Assembly (NCBI GenBank): GCA_016617855.1 | Contig: JAECUM010093667.1 | Coordinates: 62,001 to 126,000 of the forward strand | DNA length: 64,000 nt | Reading direction: 5' to 3' | Source: Megalonaias nervosa | Taxonomy: Eukaryota; Mollusca; Bivalvia; Unionida; Unionidae | In this document: positions 1 to 12,060 of the stretch, piece by piece | How positions within the stretch are numbered: the stretch's first letter is position 1 | Layout: every line of letters starts with the position of its first letter | Made by a program: the position numbers and the translations under genes | The notes under the pieces: generated by a model | The model's database searches: none | The model's input: the letters and a program-made list of their open reading frames with translations, nothing else | Told to the model about the DNA's origin: nothing

Positions 1-844
1 AGCATTATCATCATTGTTATTCTCCACAAATCTCTGCAACCTCATCAGGACTTGTGGGGAGATGGTGGAAGGACTTTTTCTTAATCCTCTATGTGTTTTC
101 TCCACCCTCACTATGATGCATGGAAAAATGAAAAATTGCATGAGCTGTACTGTATGTTATGTTTATATGTCAAAACTTAAACCTTTCTCACTTTATGATT
201 TTGGAGAATGGACTTAACACAGTGAATTAGGTTTCAGAATTCAACTTTGAAGGCAAGTATCAGTAAGTTAATTTATACAAGCTCTTGAAAAATTATAATA
301 AGCCCTTGAAAAGTACTAAAATTTGGTCCTGAGATTTTTTATATGATCTCTATTCTCCATTTTAAAATTAAATCTCAAGAAGTATCAAATTAACCTACTC
401 TATAGAAATCTCTGCATGATATGATACATAAACTTAAGAAAAAAACAAGGGCACCACCTGTTGCTTCAGATCTTTAAGATGTACCTATTAATTATTCATC
501 AGAAGCATTATTTACAGAACAAAAATGGCTGACAGTATATGAAAGGATCAATTTTCACTAGGTGGCACTTGAACATTAATGTGTGCATGGTAATACACCA
601 GAGTACCAACAATATTTGTTCTGGCCTTATTCAGCACTTTACAAGTTGAGGTCAATATCACATGGAAATCTTCATCCTCTGAAACCAAAAGCAGAGGATT
701 TTAAGAAGCATTTCAAGTCTTTTTTTTACAATTGTATGATTACTCTTCCATTGCAAGTAATTTAAGAACAAAATATAATAAGAAGGTACAGTGTCACTAA
801 CAGGTTATAATAGAATTTAGTATCTATAATACTAAAGATAAGTA

Positions 845-925
845 TTTGGTATGACTCAGCTGGGGTTTGAACCCACAATCTCCTGCATCAGAGGCAGATG
901 CTCTAACCACTAGGCCTCCAGTGCG
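845..925 (-). mobile_element. tRNA-like SINE head, truncated (CA-tail SINE family)
   Basis: On the minus strand this reads ggcctagtggttagagcatc, followed by a gatgcaggag segment and gggttcaaaccccagc, then gagtcatacca. That is an A-box-like and B-box-like pair, matching the heads of the copies at 29219, 37187 and 47245. The body beyond 'gagtcatacca' has little similarity to the full copies, so it is truncated or strongly diverged. Confidence 0.65.
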
Positions 926-3762
926 GTATAGTTTAGTTACTAAAGTCCCTGCTTTGATCAAAGGTTGAGGTCTTTGAGACACATTGATCATTAGCATCTA
1001 GTCAACCATACCACACCAGTTCATACATATAGTACTGTTAAATGTGGGACAAGTGTATTTTGCGCCATGTACAGGGAATGGGGCCAGGGCACGTTGTTGT
1101 GGGAAAGAATTATACCAGTTGGGAAAAAAAAATTTCAGGAGCAGATTGATAACATTGAGAATCTTGTATTATTTAAAAATAGCTGTGATTGGGACAGGGT
1201 CCTTTTTTTCGGGTCCTTGATGACACTTAATAAAAACTCTGTTGATACTCTATGGGGAAGTATATCGTAAGCAATCAAGTGATATCATTGTATTTTATCT
1301 TGCCTTTCTGTCCTGTAATGTGATGAGATAACTTACAGGTCAGTCAGGGTAACCAGGTAGATTTGGCAAATAAAAATCCAAATAGATAGCACAAGTATGT
1401 GTACATGTCAGTTTATCATGTTTGTCATAATTCACTCCTCAGCTTGTAATATTTGTATTTTCAGTTAGCAATGCAGTTTTGAAAATTTTGAACAAATATG
1501 TATTTTTTTATTATCTTTCTGAGTGTCTGGAACTGGTGAGAAATCAGCATAGTACCAAAAATTCTGTAAAACTTGTGGTCATTGTGATGGTCAGTGTGAT
1601 AAGTCTGTATAGCACTTTGCTGTTACCTTGGATACTGATATAGGACAAAGAAAGTGGAAAAAAGACTTGAGTTAACTAGTTGAATAATTGATGAGCAAAC
1701 TGCACATACATATGCTATAAATGATCTTACTTGGATGTTGTTTTAACTGTTAGAGATCATGGACCTGTAACATAATATAGCATAGTCACTTACTCAGCCC
1801 TAGAAGGAAACCATGCTTGTCTTTATTTTTCTAGATTGCAGATATCAAAGTCAGTTGGGGGTTGGGGGTTGGGGGGGTTTGAGACATAATCAGAACATTA
1901 TTGGCCGTTTTTTTAGACGATAAATATGCTCAGATATATGTTGGTGTGGTAATTTACAGAGAAATAGTACATTTTGTTTACCAGAGATGAAAAGAATCCT
2001 GTCTATTTGGACCACCTTGGCTGTTTCTGTGATTTAGGATTGACCATATTCTTCATCAGTCATTATTTTATAAATAGCTAGGGTGGTCCATTTGCAGCTT
2101 TTGGCATACATTCGAAGGTGTGATCTGTATAAACCAAAAGTTGTAAATGAGATTAAATGACTGTCACTGTACTTGATTTAACTTGACTGGGTATTTGAAA
2201 TCCAAACTGCCTCAGTAATTGTAATATGAAATACCAGTAAACAAAGTCATAAATCTTCTTTCCTGCAAGGTTTGAATGTTTTGAAACTTTCTTTTCACAA
2301 ATGTTCTATTTCTTTTTTGTTCATTCAAATCTGAACATTCTGAAATCAGTAAAAAGTGTACATGTATTACATGATGAGTAATTGACACTCATATATTTAT
2401 GACATAATTGTCTGGAAATACATGTATTGAGAACTGACCCAGAGTGCAAGCATATGAACTTTATGAATCCATATATGCAGCCATATATCAAATGCAATGA
2501 TGCATGTACAAATTCGCATTTTTGGAGTGCCAGTAAGTATAGTCTTATTGTTATAATTAAAATTCCATCAATTTGTTAGAGCTGCATTTCCTCCAATTAA
2601 TTATTTTAAATAATTCTGAAAATGTTGCAGATAATTCATTAGCTTCCTCTTAAAATATGTATCTTAATTTGAAAAACAACGTAGATTTTTAATTTTAAAT
2701 GAATTTCAATCCCCAGCAAATCTTTGAAATGAAATTTCAGTTCATTCGTTTGATATGGCAAGTTGAATTTTAACAACCCCGTCTGGACAGTGAGAAAAGT
2801 GGCCTCTTAAAACTGGTGGCTGATTAATAGAGATTACTTTCTAACTGATTTAGTTGAAGGAAAATTCCAAAATCTGTCTTTTCAGGCAGGTGATTGCTTA
2901 ATAAAGTGATTTTGTCAGGTTTGATAATATCATATGTGTTTGCAAAAATAGTGGAGTTATTTTTCTCAGATTGATTTTCTATGGTACCATTTTGAAGGCT
3001 TTAAGCAAATAACATTTGCTCAATATGGCAAATTGTGGTATGTCCACAGATGTGAGAAAAAGACATCAGTGTCACAGAATGTAATATAATGTATAAGCAG
3101 TACAATAGATTGAGAACTTTTTCCTCCTGTAATGAAAGTATGTCCCAAAAGGCTGATTATATATTCTGCTTGTTACTGTAATTTAAAGATTGGCTTCATT
3201 GAGACAGAAGTTGGCAGTTGTTAATTGGTGATGGGGATTGGTATTTAGACCAACAAAGGAGTTTATGTTTGACCTCCTTTGAATTCAGATTTTCTAATTT
3301 TACCATCTTTACCCATGCACAAGCTATAAAGATTATCAAAACAATACAGCCCCAGATGTGTCATCTTTAATGAAGTGACAGATTTGATTATGCTTTTCAC
3401 TTTAAATCATACGTAGAATGTATGATTTTGAATTTTGCTGTTTTCTGATTGGATAAATTGCCACTTACTTTTTTTGCTAATATAAAATTTTTAAATTTTG
3501 ATGAGGTTGCTATAAGGGTTTATCAACCCAGAGAAACTATATTCACTGAGGTAACAGGCTTAGGTGAATAGTTTTTGTGGGATTGATAGATCCTTGTAGC
3601 AGCTAAATCAAAAGTCAGTACTTGTTTATTGTGTGACTTTTAGTATTCTTATAGTCAATAAGACAGTCTTAGCAAATTATTGAATAATTAACAACAGTAA
3701 GATGGCACTTGGTCAGTTATTGAATAATTAACAAAAATTTGAGAACAAATTGTTTTACATAA

Positions 3763-3978
3763 CATATATACTTATTTATAAGACAAGTCCAACTGCAAAT
3801 GGCACAGACTCAGATCTACCATCACATAATGCACTAACAGATCTGGGTCTGTGCAGTTTGTACTGAGTAATCAGTAGAACAAACAACATAGACCCTAATC
3901 TGCAGGCACATTATGATGCTACCAATCAGGATCTTTGTTGTTTGTAATTTTACTCAACTAATAAGTGAGTATATATGA
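3763..3978. mobile_element. Two-hairpin MITE, copy 1
   Basis: Terminal inverted repeat catatatact / agtatatatg, 10 of 10 matched. Inside are two separate stems. Stem I: gcacagactcagatct (3802-3817) with agatctgggtctgtgc (3839-3854), 15 of 16 paired. Stem II: acaacatagaccctaatctg (3883-3902) with caggatctttgttgt near 3927-3941. Both loops carry cataatg / cattatg. The same arrangement occurs in reverse orientation at 33371-33580. No coding capacity, so a non-autonomous element. Confidence 0.75.
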
Positions 3979-4329
3979 TAATTATGCCTATACATCTGTA
4001 TACAGATCAAGTGCACCCTACAAAGGTATTCACAAGGAATGAACAGAATAATCAATAGGCAAAGTTTACATTTGTTAAGTATGTATGGAACATTCATGTT
4101 AAGCACTGGCAGCACTGTTGACTTTATTGAAGGTTTTCAGATTGGAGTGCATAATGTCTATTAGTTCATGTGACTGTTCTGCATGGTACTTGCAATAAGT
4201 ATTGACTGATATTGATCACTAATTTTTGCTAGAAAATGTTGAGGAGTGGTAACAGTTACACAGTTGAATGGAAGATAATTGAAATGATTATTTATGAAGA
4301 TTCAGCCATAGTTATAAATATGCTTTATT

Positions 4330-7130
4330 ATTGCATTCATTGGTCATAGACCAGAAGAACTTGTGGGATGTCATGTTGTTGGTCATCCATTGTCCATCTT
4401 CTGTCCATCCTTGAGCACAAGGTTGTTATCATTGCTTATTGTAAACAACATGGAGGACTGCAATGAAACCTTAGCACACAGATTCATCCCAAAGATCTAG
4501 TTTGTCCTTAATAAAAATGGTGCCACTTGTCCATTCACCAGAAACCTTCTGATCATTTGTCGGTCCTAAAGGAAAATGGTAAAAATTTGACATCCAGTAT
4601 GGCCACCATGTAGGCCATCTGGAAATTCTTATCACTTTTCTTTCTGGATGGATGATCATACTGTCACAGGGTTTTCACCAAAAGACTTTTTATGATGTCT
4701 AAATAGTCCTAAATGAAAACAGTACTAATCTGACATCCAGTATGGTCACCATGACAGCCATCTTCGAAATTTTCATATTGTTACTCCTCCTAATGAAAAG
4801 GCATGTTTACATGGGTCTTCACCAAGTCTTCTTATGATCTTAAAAATGGTTTCAGTGCTCAACAGTTAAAGAGGAAAAAAACCAGTCCTATCTTGGACTT
4901 CTGGAAGTTCTTTTCAGCCAGTGGTAGAGCAGAAGAGCTTATGAGATGGTATGTTGTCTGTAGTCTGTTATCAGAAATTTGTTATTGAGACTTCTGAGAC
5001 TACATGGAGGATTGTAATGAAATTTACATATACTTTCATTCCAAAGAATAGTTGGGCATAAATGAAAATGCTGTGCTCAGATGCCCAAATTGCGATGCTG
5101 ATCTTAAGTCCAGTTTGGCTTCAGGGAGATTCATGTTGAAAATCATGTTATAGCTACTTGTCCTGAACATATGGTCATGTCAACATGGGGTTTTCACAAA
5201 AAACTTCTTATTATGTCTAATTGGTTGTAAATGAAAATGGTGCTATTGTTGCATACAGTATGGCTGTCACAGGGGCCATCATGAAAATCTTATTGCTACA
5301 TTTTTCAATTGATGGTCATGTTGACACAGAATTTTTAACAAAAGGCTTGTTGTAAAGTCTCATTGGTCCTAAATGAACATGTTGATGATCTGACACCCAT
5401 TATGTCTGCTATTCATCATGAAAGTTTTAACAATACTAGTCCAGAATGGTTGATTAGTCAGCACTCTGACATTTATTTTAAGGTTAAATCTGATAAAAGA
5501 ATAGCTATGATGGTTTCAGTACTTGGCATTTAGAAAGAAGAAAGTCTTATTCTGGATTCCTGTAAATTCTTTTTGGTTACTAAAGTGTCTGTCTCTTCAA
5601 GGGAATCATGTTTCTTTATTATATTTTTTTATACAACTCTCTTCATAGGCAAGAATATATAGGATTCAGGCCCATCAATCTGTTTATCCTTTCTGTCAGG
5701 CACACAATCTTGTTAGCACAACCAGCCAAACAAGTTATGTTAGATTGACACAAAACTTGGTAAAATAATTGCCTGAAGATGTGCTTGTCAGCAGATCACT
5801 TTGTTGAAACAATTTTTATAAGAGTTATTGCCCTTTTTGACTTGTAGTTGAATGCAGCATATGGCAGAATCTTTAGAATGTAACCCAGTACCAGTTTTTA
5901 TTGGATCACTATGAAACTTTCTGCATACTATGGTCATCATCTAGAAGAGGAACATATGACAAAATATTTGCACCCACAATTTTCAGCTCTACTAGTCACA
6001 GATTAGAAAAGGTTATGGGATGTTCCATCATCTGACATCAGTCCATCCATTAGCACAAGTTTGTTATCACTACTCCTCTTAAACTTTGTAGACTGCCATT
6101 AAAATTTATCACACATTCATCTCATGGTCTAGTTGGTCCTAGATTAAAATGGTGTTACTGGAACATCCAGTATGACCACTAGTGTCCATCTTGAAAGTCT
6201 TTTTATTTCTGTCCTATTTATTTTACTTTTTTATGAGGTCTCATTAGTCCTAAATTAGAGTGGTGAAGCCATCTTGACAATCTTGTTGTTGCTACTTCAT
6301 ATTAATGAAAGATTATATATTGATGAAGGGTTTTGACCAGAAGACTTCTTGTGATGCCTGGTTGGTCCTAAACGAAAATGGTACAGATGTGATGTCCACA
6401 TGGTGGCCTTTTTGAAAATCTTGCTATTGCTGCTCCACCAGAATGGATGGTTATATCAACATGGTGTTTTAATTAGTAGACTTATGATGTCTAGTTGGTC
6501 TTGTATGTAAATGGTGCCAATCTGATGTTTGATATGGCCACCACAGCAGCCATCTTGAAAATCTTGTTATTGCTATTTCTTTTGAATGGTTGGTTGTATA
6601 AACTTATGGTTTTTACTTGCAGACTTCCCTTGATGTCTAGTTAGTTGAGAATTCCAATGGCACCACTTCCACATCCAATATAGCAATGACAGTGGCCATC
6701 TTGAAAATATTGCTATTACTACTTCTAAATGAATGGTCATCTCCATATGGGGTTTTCACTGAAAGACTTCCTATGATGTCTGTTTGGTTGTAAATGAAAA
6801 TGGTGCTGATCTGACATCCAAGAGCTTTGACTGATATACTTGCTTTAATGTCTAGTCGGTCCTAAATAGAAATGGTGCCAATATGTATCCAGTATGGCCA
6901 GCATTGCAACCGTCTTGAAAATCTTGTTATTATTACTCCTGTGAAATGGAAGGTTGTATCAAAATGGGGTTTCCAGCAGAAGACTTGTGATGACTTGTTG
7001 ATCCAAAATGAAAATGGTACCAATCTGACATCCAATATGTCTATCACAGCGCTAATTTGAAATTCCTGATATCGCTGAAGAATATTACAGATGATTTCAA
7101 TATTCAGCAATTAAAAGGAAGAAATGGTCT
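4330..7130. repeat. Degenerate satellite, period about 140-148 bp (family S1)
   Basis: Recurring boxes in fixed order: 'aaatgaaaatggtgc', 'ctgacatccagtatggc', 'gccatcttgaaaatcttgtt', 'attgctactcct', 'gtcatat-aacatggggtttt', 'aaagacttcttatgatgtct', 'agttggtcctaaatg'. The box 'gaaaatcttg-tattgct' falls at about 6276, 6417, 6556 and 6704, spacing 140-148. Many copies are diverged or partly deleted. Short open frames in this stretch come from the repeat and are not genes. Confidence 0.8.
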
Positions 7131-7794
7131 TGTCTTGAATTCCTGGGAATTCTTTTAGATCAGTAGAGTGTCAATCTCTATTTGGGAGAATATTGTTGAT
7201 TGAATGAATTGTTTCCATTCAGCTTGCAATCTTGTTAGCACAGATAGTCCCATAGTTTTTAGGGCTGTTGTTCATTTAACTTGCAGCTGAATGCCACGTG
7301 TGGCTTAGTTATTTGAACACAACCAGTCTCACATTTTTCATTTGGATTGCCTTGAAACTTATTATATTGTTTGATCTTCATCTGGATATGCGTATATCAA
7401 CAAATCACCATGCTTGTGAGATATAGAGTTGTTGCCCTTAATTACTTTAATGCTGGTAAAGTGTATGATGGAATTTTCTAAACATGTGTAGCCTCAAAGT
7501 TTTCAGTGGATTGCCTTGATTAACACATGAGGATGTACATATCAGCAAAGGACTGTAGACCTGCCACTTATCCTAATTTACTTGGGATTGTCTTCAATAT
7601 TTGTTTAAAAATCCAGAAATTTTGATTTCCTGATTTTTTTGCCCCAAATCCCAATTGTTGAAAATGTCAAAAAGTTTTAAGATTACCTTTTGATTCATTG
7701 TGGCTGTGCAAAGAGAGCAAAAGTTATGCAGAAATCTGCAAGGAATACACCACAGTCATGCCATGAAAATGGATCAATTTTCCAATTTCATCTT

Positions 7795-7845
7795 TTATGC
7801 TGGTATTTAGTGTGTTAACTGAATTAACACTAAATATCAGCATAA
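7795..7845. repeat. Short hairpin, arms about 22-24 bases
   Basis: ttatgctggtatttagtgtg followed by ttaa pairs across a 5-base loop (ctgaa) with ttaacactaaatatcagcat followed by aa; only one mismatch and one extra base pair-break are seen. It could be the remnant of a foldback MITE; flanks do not reveal a target duplication. Confidence 0.6.
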
Positions 7846-8376
7846 GTGAAGAAAATAGAAAAATGATAAGAAATTCACAGGATGACTAGCATAGATTTTA
7901 TATTATGTAAAAAAAATAGCATAAAAAAAGCAGAGATGTCTGTTCCTTTGTAAAGGTTTTGTTAATAGAGGGTTGTAAACACTGATCCTGATTTATTTTC
8001 TCCAAAGCCCAATTTTATTTCCTTTAGCATCCTGATTTTCATTCCGCTTAAGGTGACAGGTCTGTGACTGTCCTACCACAATTGTTTTATTAGAGTTTAT
8101 GCCTTTTGTCTTGTAGCTGAACATAATGTGTGACAGTCTTGCAGTTGACTGTAATGTATGACAAGCCCTTCAGTTTATGATGGATCACAGTGGTGCACAT
8201 ACCGAAATGTCACAATTCTGACATTTTTGCTTGTTAGTGCTCATTTTAACTAGGTGAAGAATGTTGCTGCAACTAGTCTCACAGTTTTCAGTTTATTGCC
8301 ATGAAACTTTGTACATGTTATGGGAACTTTCTATGGAAATATAGCAAAAACACTAGTACTCTGGATTGGTTGTCAT

Positions 8377-8661
8377 TCAGTAAATGCTGTTGTTGTTGTT
8401 GTTGTTGATGATGTGGGGCTTAACGCCATTTTTCAGCACATGATAGGCTATACATGGCGGCCAGTATTAATGGTGGAGGAAGAAACCGGGAAATCCCCGG
8501 AAAGAACCACCGACCCACGAAAAGCTACTGGGAAGCTTTCTCACATATCCACATTCGCCGAATCCTAGATTCGAACCCACGCAGACAGAGGTGAGATGGC
8601 AGTGATCCGTAACAGAGAGTGCTTTAGACCACTCGACCACTCGGGGCACCTCAGTAAATGC
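8377..8661 (-). mobile_element. SINE, tRNA-Leu-like head, (GTT)n tail, with 11-bp target duplication
   Basis: Flanked by tcagtaaatgc at 8377-8387 and 8651-8661. On the minus strand the element begins ggtgccccgagtggtcgagt, has a long variable-arm-like stretch and a gggttcgaat B box, continues through gtgggtcggtggttcttt and accattaatactggccgcca, and ends in a (gtt/caa) run. It belongs to the family also at 16617, 36957, 51154, 61961 and the worn copy at 30368. Confidence 0.88.
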
Positions 8662-8920
8662 AGCAAGAAACAAGGAGGTAATACCCACTGCCCCTGCTTA
8701 GGATCAAACACATGTAGTCAGTATTTCAAGTTGAGGATAATATACCAGAAAGATTAATGTCAGTTACATATGTTGCATTGATGCAAGAACATTGTCAAAG
8801 TCTCATAGAAAACTTAAGAAATATGGCTGCATAAAGACTCGATAGAACAATGTTTATATGGTAGTTATTTTGAAGAGTAAGTTTATCTAATTCTTAATTC
8901 TGTAACATCTTTGTTTGCAG

Positions 8921-9063
8921 AAGCTGGGCATGCAGAATTAAAGAAAGCCTTGAAGCTGATTTTGGGATGTGCTGTACAGTGTGAGAGGAAGGAGTACTTC
9001 ATTGGCAAGATCAAGGGGCAAGACATAGAGGTCCAGCAGGCAATTGTGGAGTACATCAAGGAG
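8921..9063 (+). CDS. CCDC88: CCDC88-like exon: C-terminal part of HOOK domain
   Basis: Acceptor ttgtttgcag, donor gag|gtaatc. The exon starts with the last two bases of a split codon and ends in phase 0. It encodes 47 full codons: [18 protein letters not shown], then [18 protein letters not shown], then [11 protein letters not shown]. The [13 protein letters not shown] stretch matches the LLGCAVQC-KKEEFIERI signature of Girdin/Daple HOOK domains almost residue for residue, and the exon end (YIKE) matches the vertebrate HIQE. This part of HOOK is helical and contributes to the dynein light-intermediate-chain binding face in HOOK-family adaptors. The preceding exon must end in phase 1; I did not find it in the 8.9 kb upstream. 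A 62-residue antisense frame over this exon is a shadow. Confidence 0.95.
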
Positions 9064-9559
9064 GTAATCAACTGACCACTAGTACAGGAATAATCTTTAA
9101 TATGCGGGTTAAAATATATGCTACCAAAAATTATATTGAAACTTATTGTGTACTTTCCTAAAAGTAATATTTAATAAGTGCAATATTTTATCAGCAAAAA
9201 TTGATGTATTTGATTATTTTGTGTTCCAGAAAAGAGAGGCACTTTGGAATTTTCCATTCATATCTTGTGCTCATTAAACTCTAATCCTCACCCATTAACT
9301 AAAAACTATTAATGATGCTTTTAATAAATTTCCTCTTTCTCAGAATTGTATTGTTTGCAAACAAATAAATATTTATTCCTAAATTGACTATATCTGCATA
9401 TTACATTATAAAGAAATAGAGTCCTTGATATAACTTAAATAACTTTCCATATGGAGTAACACTTGCGATCAGCATCAATTATAAGACTAAAATTGATGGA
9501 CTCCAGGATAAACTATCCAATTTTCAAACATAAAATCACCAAAATTAATTGTTTTTAGC

Positions 9560-11000
9560 TCACCTGGCTGTAAGTATGGTATGGTATGTTCTTGCATCCA
9601 TAGGGTGTTTTGCTTTGTGAGTCATGCAACCATCAACAATTATTGTTTGAAGCTCGTTCTCAAAAAACACTAGACCCATTTGAACCAAATTTGACACACA
9701 GAAACATGGCCTGATGAGCTTTCTGATTTTGTACAAATGATACTGATCCACCTTCAAATATGGCCGCTGCTACTAAAAGTAGAAAAGCTACTCACAATAA
9801 ATAGAAAAACCCGTAAATGACGTCTCAACAAATGGCTTGAAGACCCTTCAGGTTTGTACAGTCGTTGCTTAACCACCATCAAATATGGCAACCATTGCTA
9901 AAAATTATAAAAACCTTTAAATGACTTGTTCTCAAGAACCCCTCAATGGAATTTGATCAGATTTGACAGAAAGGATCCTGGCATAGAGGCTGTCATGCTT
10001 GTACCACTGTTGCTGATCACCATCATTTATGGCAACCATTACTAAAATTAGAAACAACTTGAAATGACTTTTCCAAAATTGCTTAATAGAAGTTGATCAT
10101 ATTTGACAGAAAGCATTCTGGTATGAAGACATTTCTGGTTTGTACAAATAATGCAGAACCACTTACAGATGTGGCTATTATTACTAAAAATATAACAACC
10201 CTTTAACAATTTTATCTCAGAACTGTTGAATAAATTTGACCAAACCTGACAGAAAGCATGCATTCATGAAGACCTTTAATAGAGGATGCCAATCTGCCAT
10301 CACCTATGACCACCATTATTAAAAGTAGCAAAACATTTAAACAAATTGTTCTCAAAATCCAATGGGCTAAATTTGACCAGATTTTACAGAAAGTATCCAT
10401 ACTTTCAAGTGTGTACAACTGATTGCAATCCACCATCAAATATAATCACCATTAATAAAAATAGAAAACCTTTAAATGGCTTCTCCAGAAATGCCAAACA
10501 CAATTTAATCATATTTGAAAGAAATCTTGCCGTCATGAAGATCTTTCAGATTTATACACATAATGCTGGTCCACCATGAAATATTGCCACCATTATGAAA
10601 AATAGAAAAACATTGAAAAACAACTTAACATTGAATAGAATTTGATCAAACTCATTGGAATGCATCCTGACATGAAGGCTTTTGAATGCTATATATGATA
10701 CCAATCCACCAGCAAATATGGCTCCCACTGCTGCAAATCAAAAAAAACTTGAAAAACTTCTTCTCAAAAACCACTGAACAGAATTGAACCAGTTCTCATA
10801 GAACACATCTTGGCATGAAGACCTCCCAGATTTGTACAAATTATGCCTATCCATCATCAGATATATCCATCATCACTAAGAATAGAAAAACACTTAAATG
10901 ATTTCTCTCAAAAATCACTCAGATCACTTTGCCCAAATTTAATAGAACACATCCTGGCAATGAGGGTTTCAGTTTTGTATCAATGATGTTGATGTACTAA
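9560..11000. repeat. Degenerate satellite, period about 137-144 bp (family S2)
   Basis: Order of boxes: 'gaatttgaccaaatttgaca', 'gaaagcatcctggcatgaag', 'acctttcagatttgtacaaa', 'taatgctgatccaccatcaa', 'atatggccaccattactaaa', 'aatagaaaaacctttaaatg', 'acttctcaaaaac'. The 'gacagaaag' box recurs at about 9966, 10103, 10247 and 10384. A few further copies lie at 12150-12450. The part around 'aatgctgat-ca-catc-aatatggccaccat' resembles the corresponding part of S1, so the two families look related. Confidence 0.8.
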
Positions 11001-11479
11001 CAGATATCACTAAAAAGGGAAAACATTTTGACAGTTTCTTCACAAGAACAAAGTCCTTGTTTAGAGTTCTTTCTTTTATTTTATTGGATAATCTGATGTC
11101 TGTCTTCTTATAACACAAGTTTGTTATTGCTTCTCGTCCTAGACTACTTGTAGGATTGCCTTTAAACTTTAGACACACACATTCATCCTATGGTCTAGAT
11201 CAGGGGTCTCAAAAACTCAGCCTATGGACTGCATATGGCCCATGGAGTTATTTCCTTCAGCTGGCAATAATACCTGAAATTTGTGAAATAATTAATAATG
11301 CAAATTTTTTCCTTCACAGCCAGCCAGTTTTAATAAAAATTTGATTGTTACATCGTTTACTTCTTGTTTCCAACATTTCAACTAGCTGCCTTTTATATGA
11401 GAGACGCTTCCACTGTATGAAAAGGTTTCAGTGATGTAGCCCTGGGCCAATGTACTAGTTACCTCGTGACTCCTCTGGT

Positions 11480-12060
11480 GATTTGACCTGGAGACCTCTG
11501 GTCTAGATGGTACTAAATGAAACAGTGCTGCTTTGAGATCCAATATGGCCACTACAGTGACCATTTAAAAATATTATGGCTGCATCATGGTCATATCAGC
11601 ATGGGGTTTTCACTAAAATACTTCATATGATATCTAGTTGGTCCTAAATAAAAATGGTGCCGATCTGACATCCAGTATTCAAGCCATGGCAGCCAACTTG
11701 AAAAATCTTCTTTTTACTGCTCCTTCTGAATAGGTAGCTATATCAACATGGGATTTTCGCTGAAAGACTTCATTTGATATCAAGTTGGTCCTAGATGAAA
11801 ATGGTGCTGATATGTTGTCCAAAATTGCCAACACATGGGCCAATCTAAAAAACTTTGTTATTGCTAGTTCACCTGAATGGATTATCATATAAACATGATG
11901 TTTTACTGTAAGGACTTCTTTTGATATGTTGTTGGGCCTAAATGAAAATTGTGCCAATCTGATACCCAGTATGGCTGCTATGACAACCATCTTGAAAATC
12001 TTGTTATTGCTAGTCATTCTGAATATGGTGAAGAATATCAGAGTTGATTTCAACATTCAT
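11480..12060. repeat. Satellite S1, further copies
   Basis: Four diverged copies with the same boxes as at 4330-7130 ('aaaatggtgccgatctgaca', 'tccagtat', 'cttgaaaatcttgttattgc', 'aacatggg-ttttcactgaaa'). More copies occur at 12530-12660, 13650-13990 and 36350-36950. Confidence 0.75.

Larger units (their letters stand above)
1..8920 (+). other. Upstream intron sequence of the CCDC88-like gene
   Basis: No HOOK exon was found here by reading, although one is expected upstream of 8921. From 1 to about 3760 I see only AT-rich single-copy-looking DNA with a reversed SINE head near 845-925, a short G/T-rich run near 1857-1880 and a 30-base near-repeat around attgaataattaac at 3680-3735. The rest holds a two-hairpin MITE, a degenerate satellite (4330-7130), other diverged repeat-like text (about 5690-6000, 7200-7600, 8040-8330, around 'tcagtttattgccatgaaac'), a perfect-looking hairpin at 7795-7845 and a SINE. 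Confidence 0.6.

Noticed and set aside
8467..8688. Open frames on both strands with PTDPRKATGKLSHI-like text, also near 62045 and 16558
   Set aside because: They recur wherever the Leu-head SINE occurs and are translations of it.
11679..12056. 125-residue minus-strand open frame
   Set aside because: It spans several S1 satellite units and shows their period; no family similarity.
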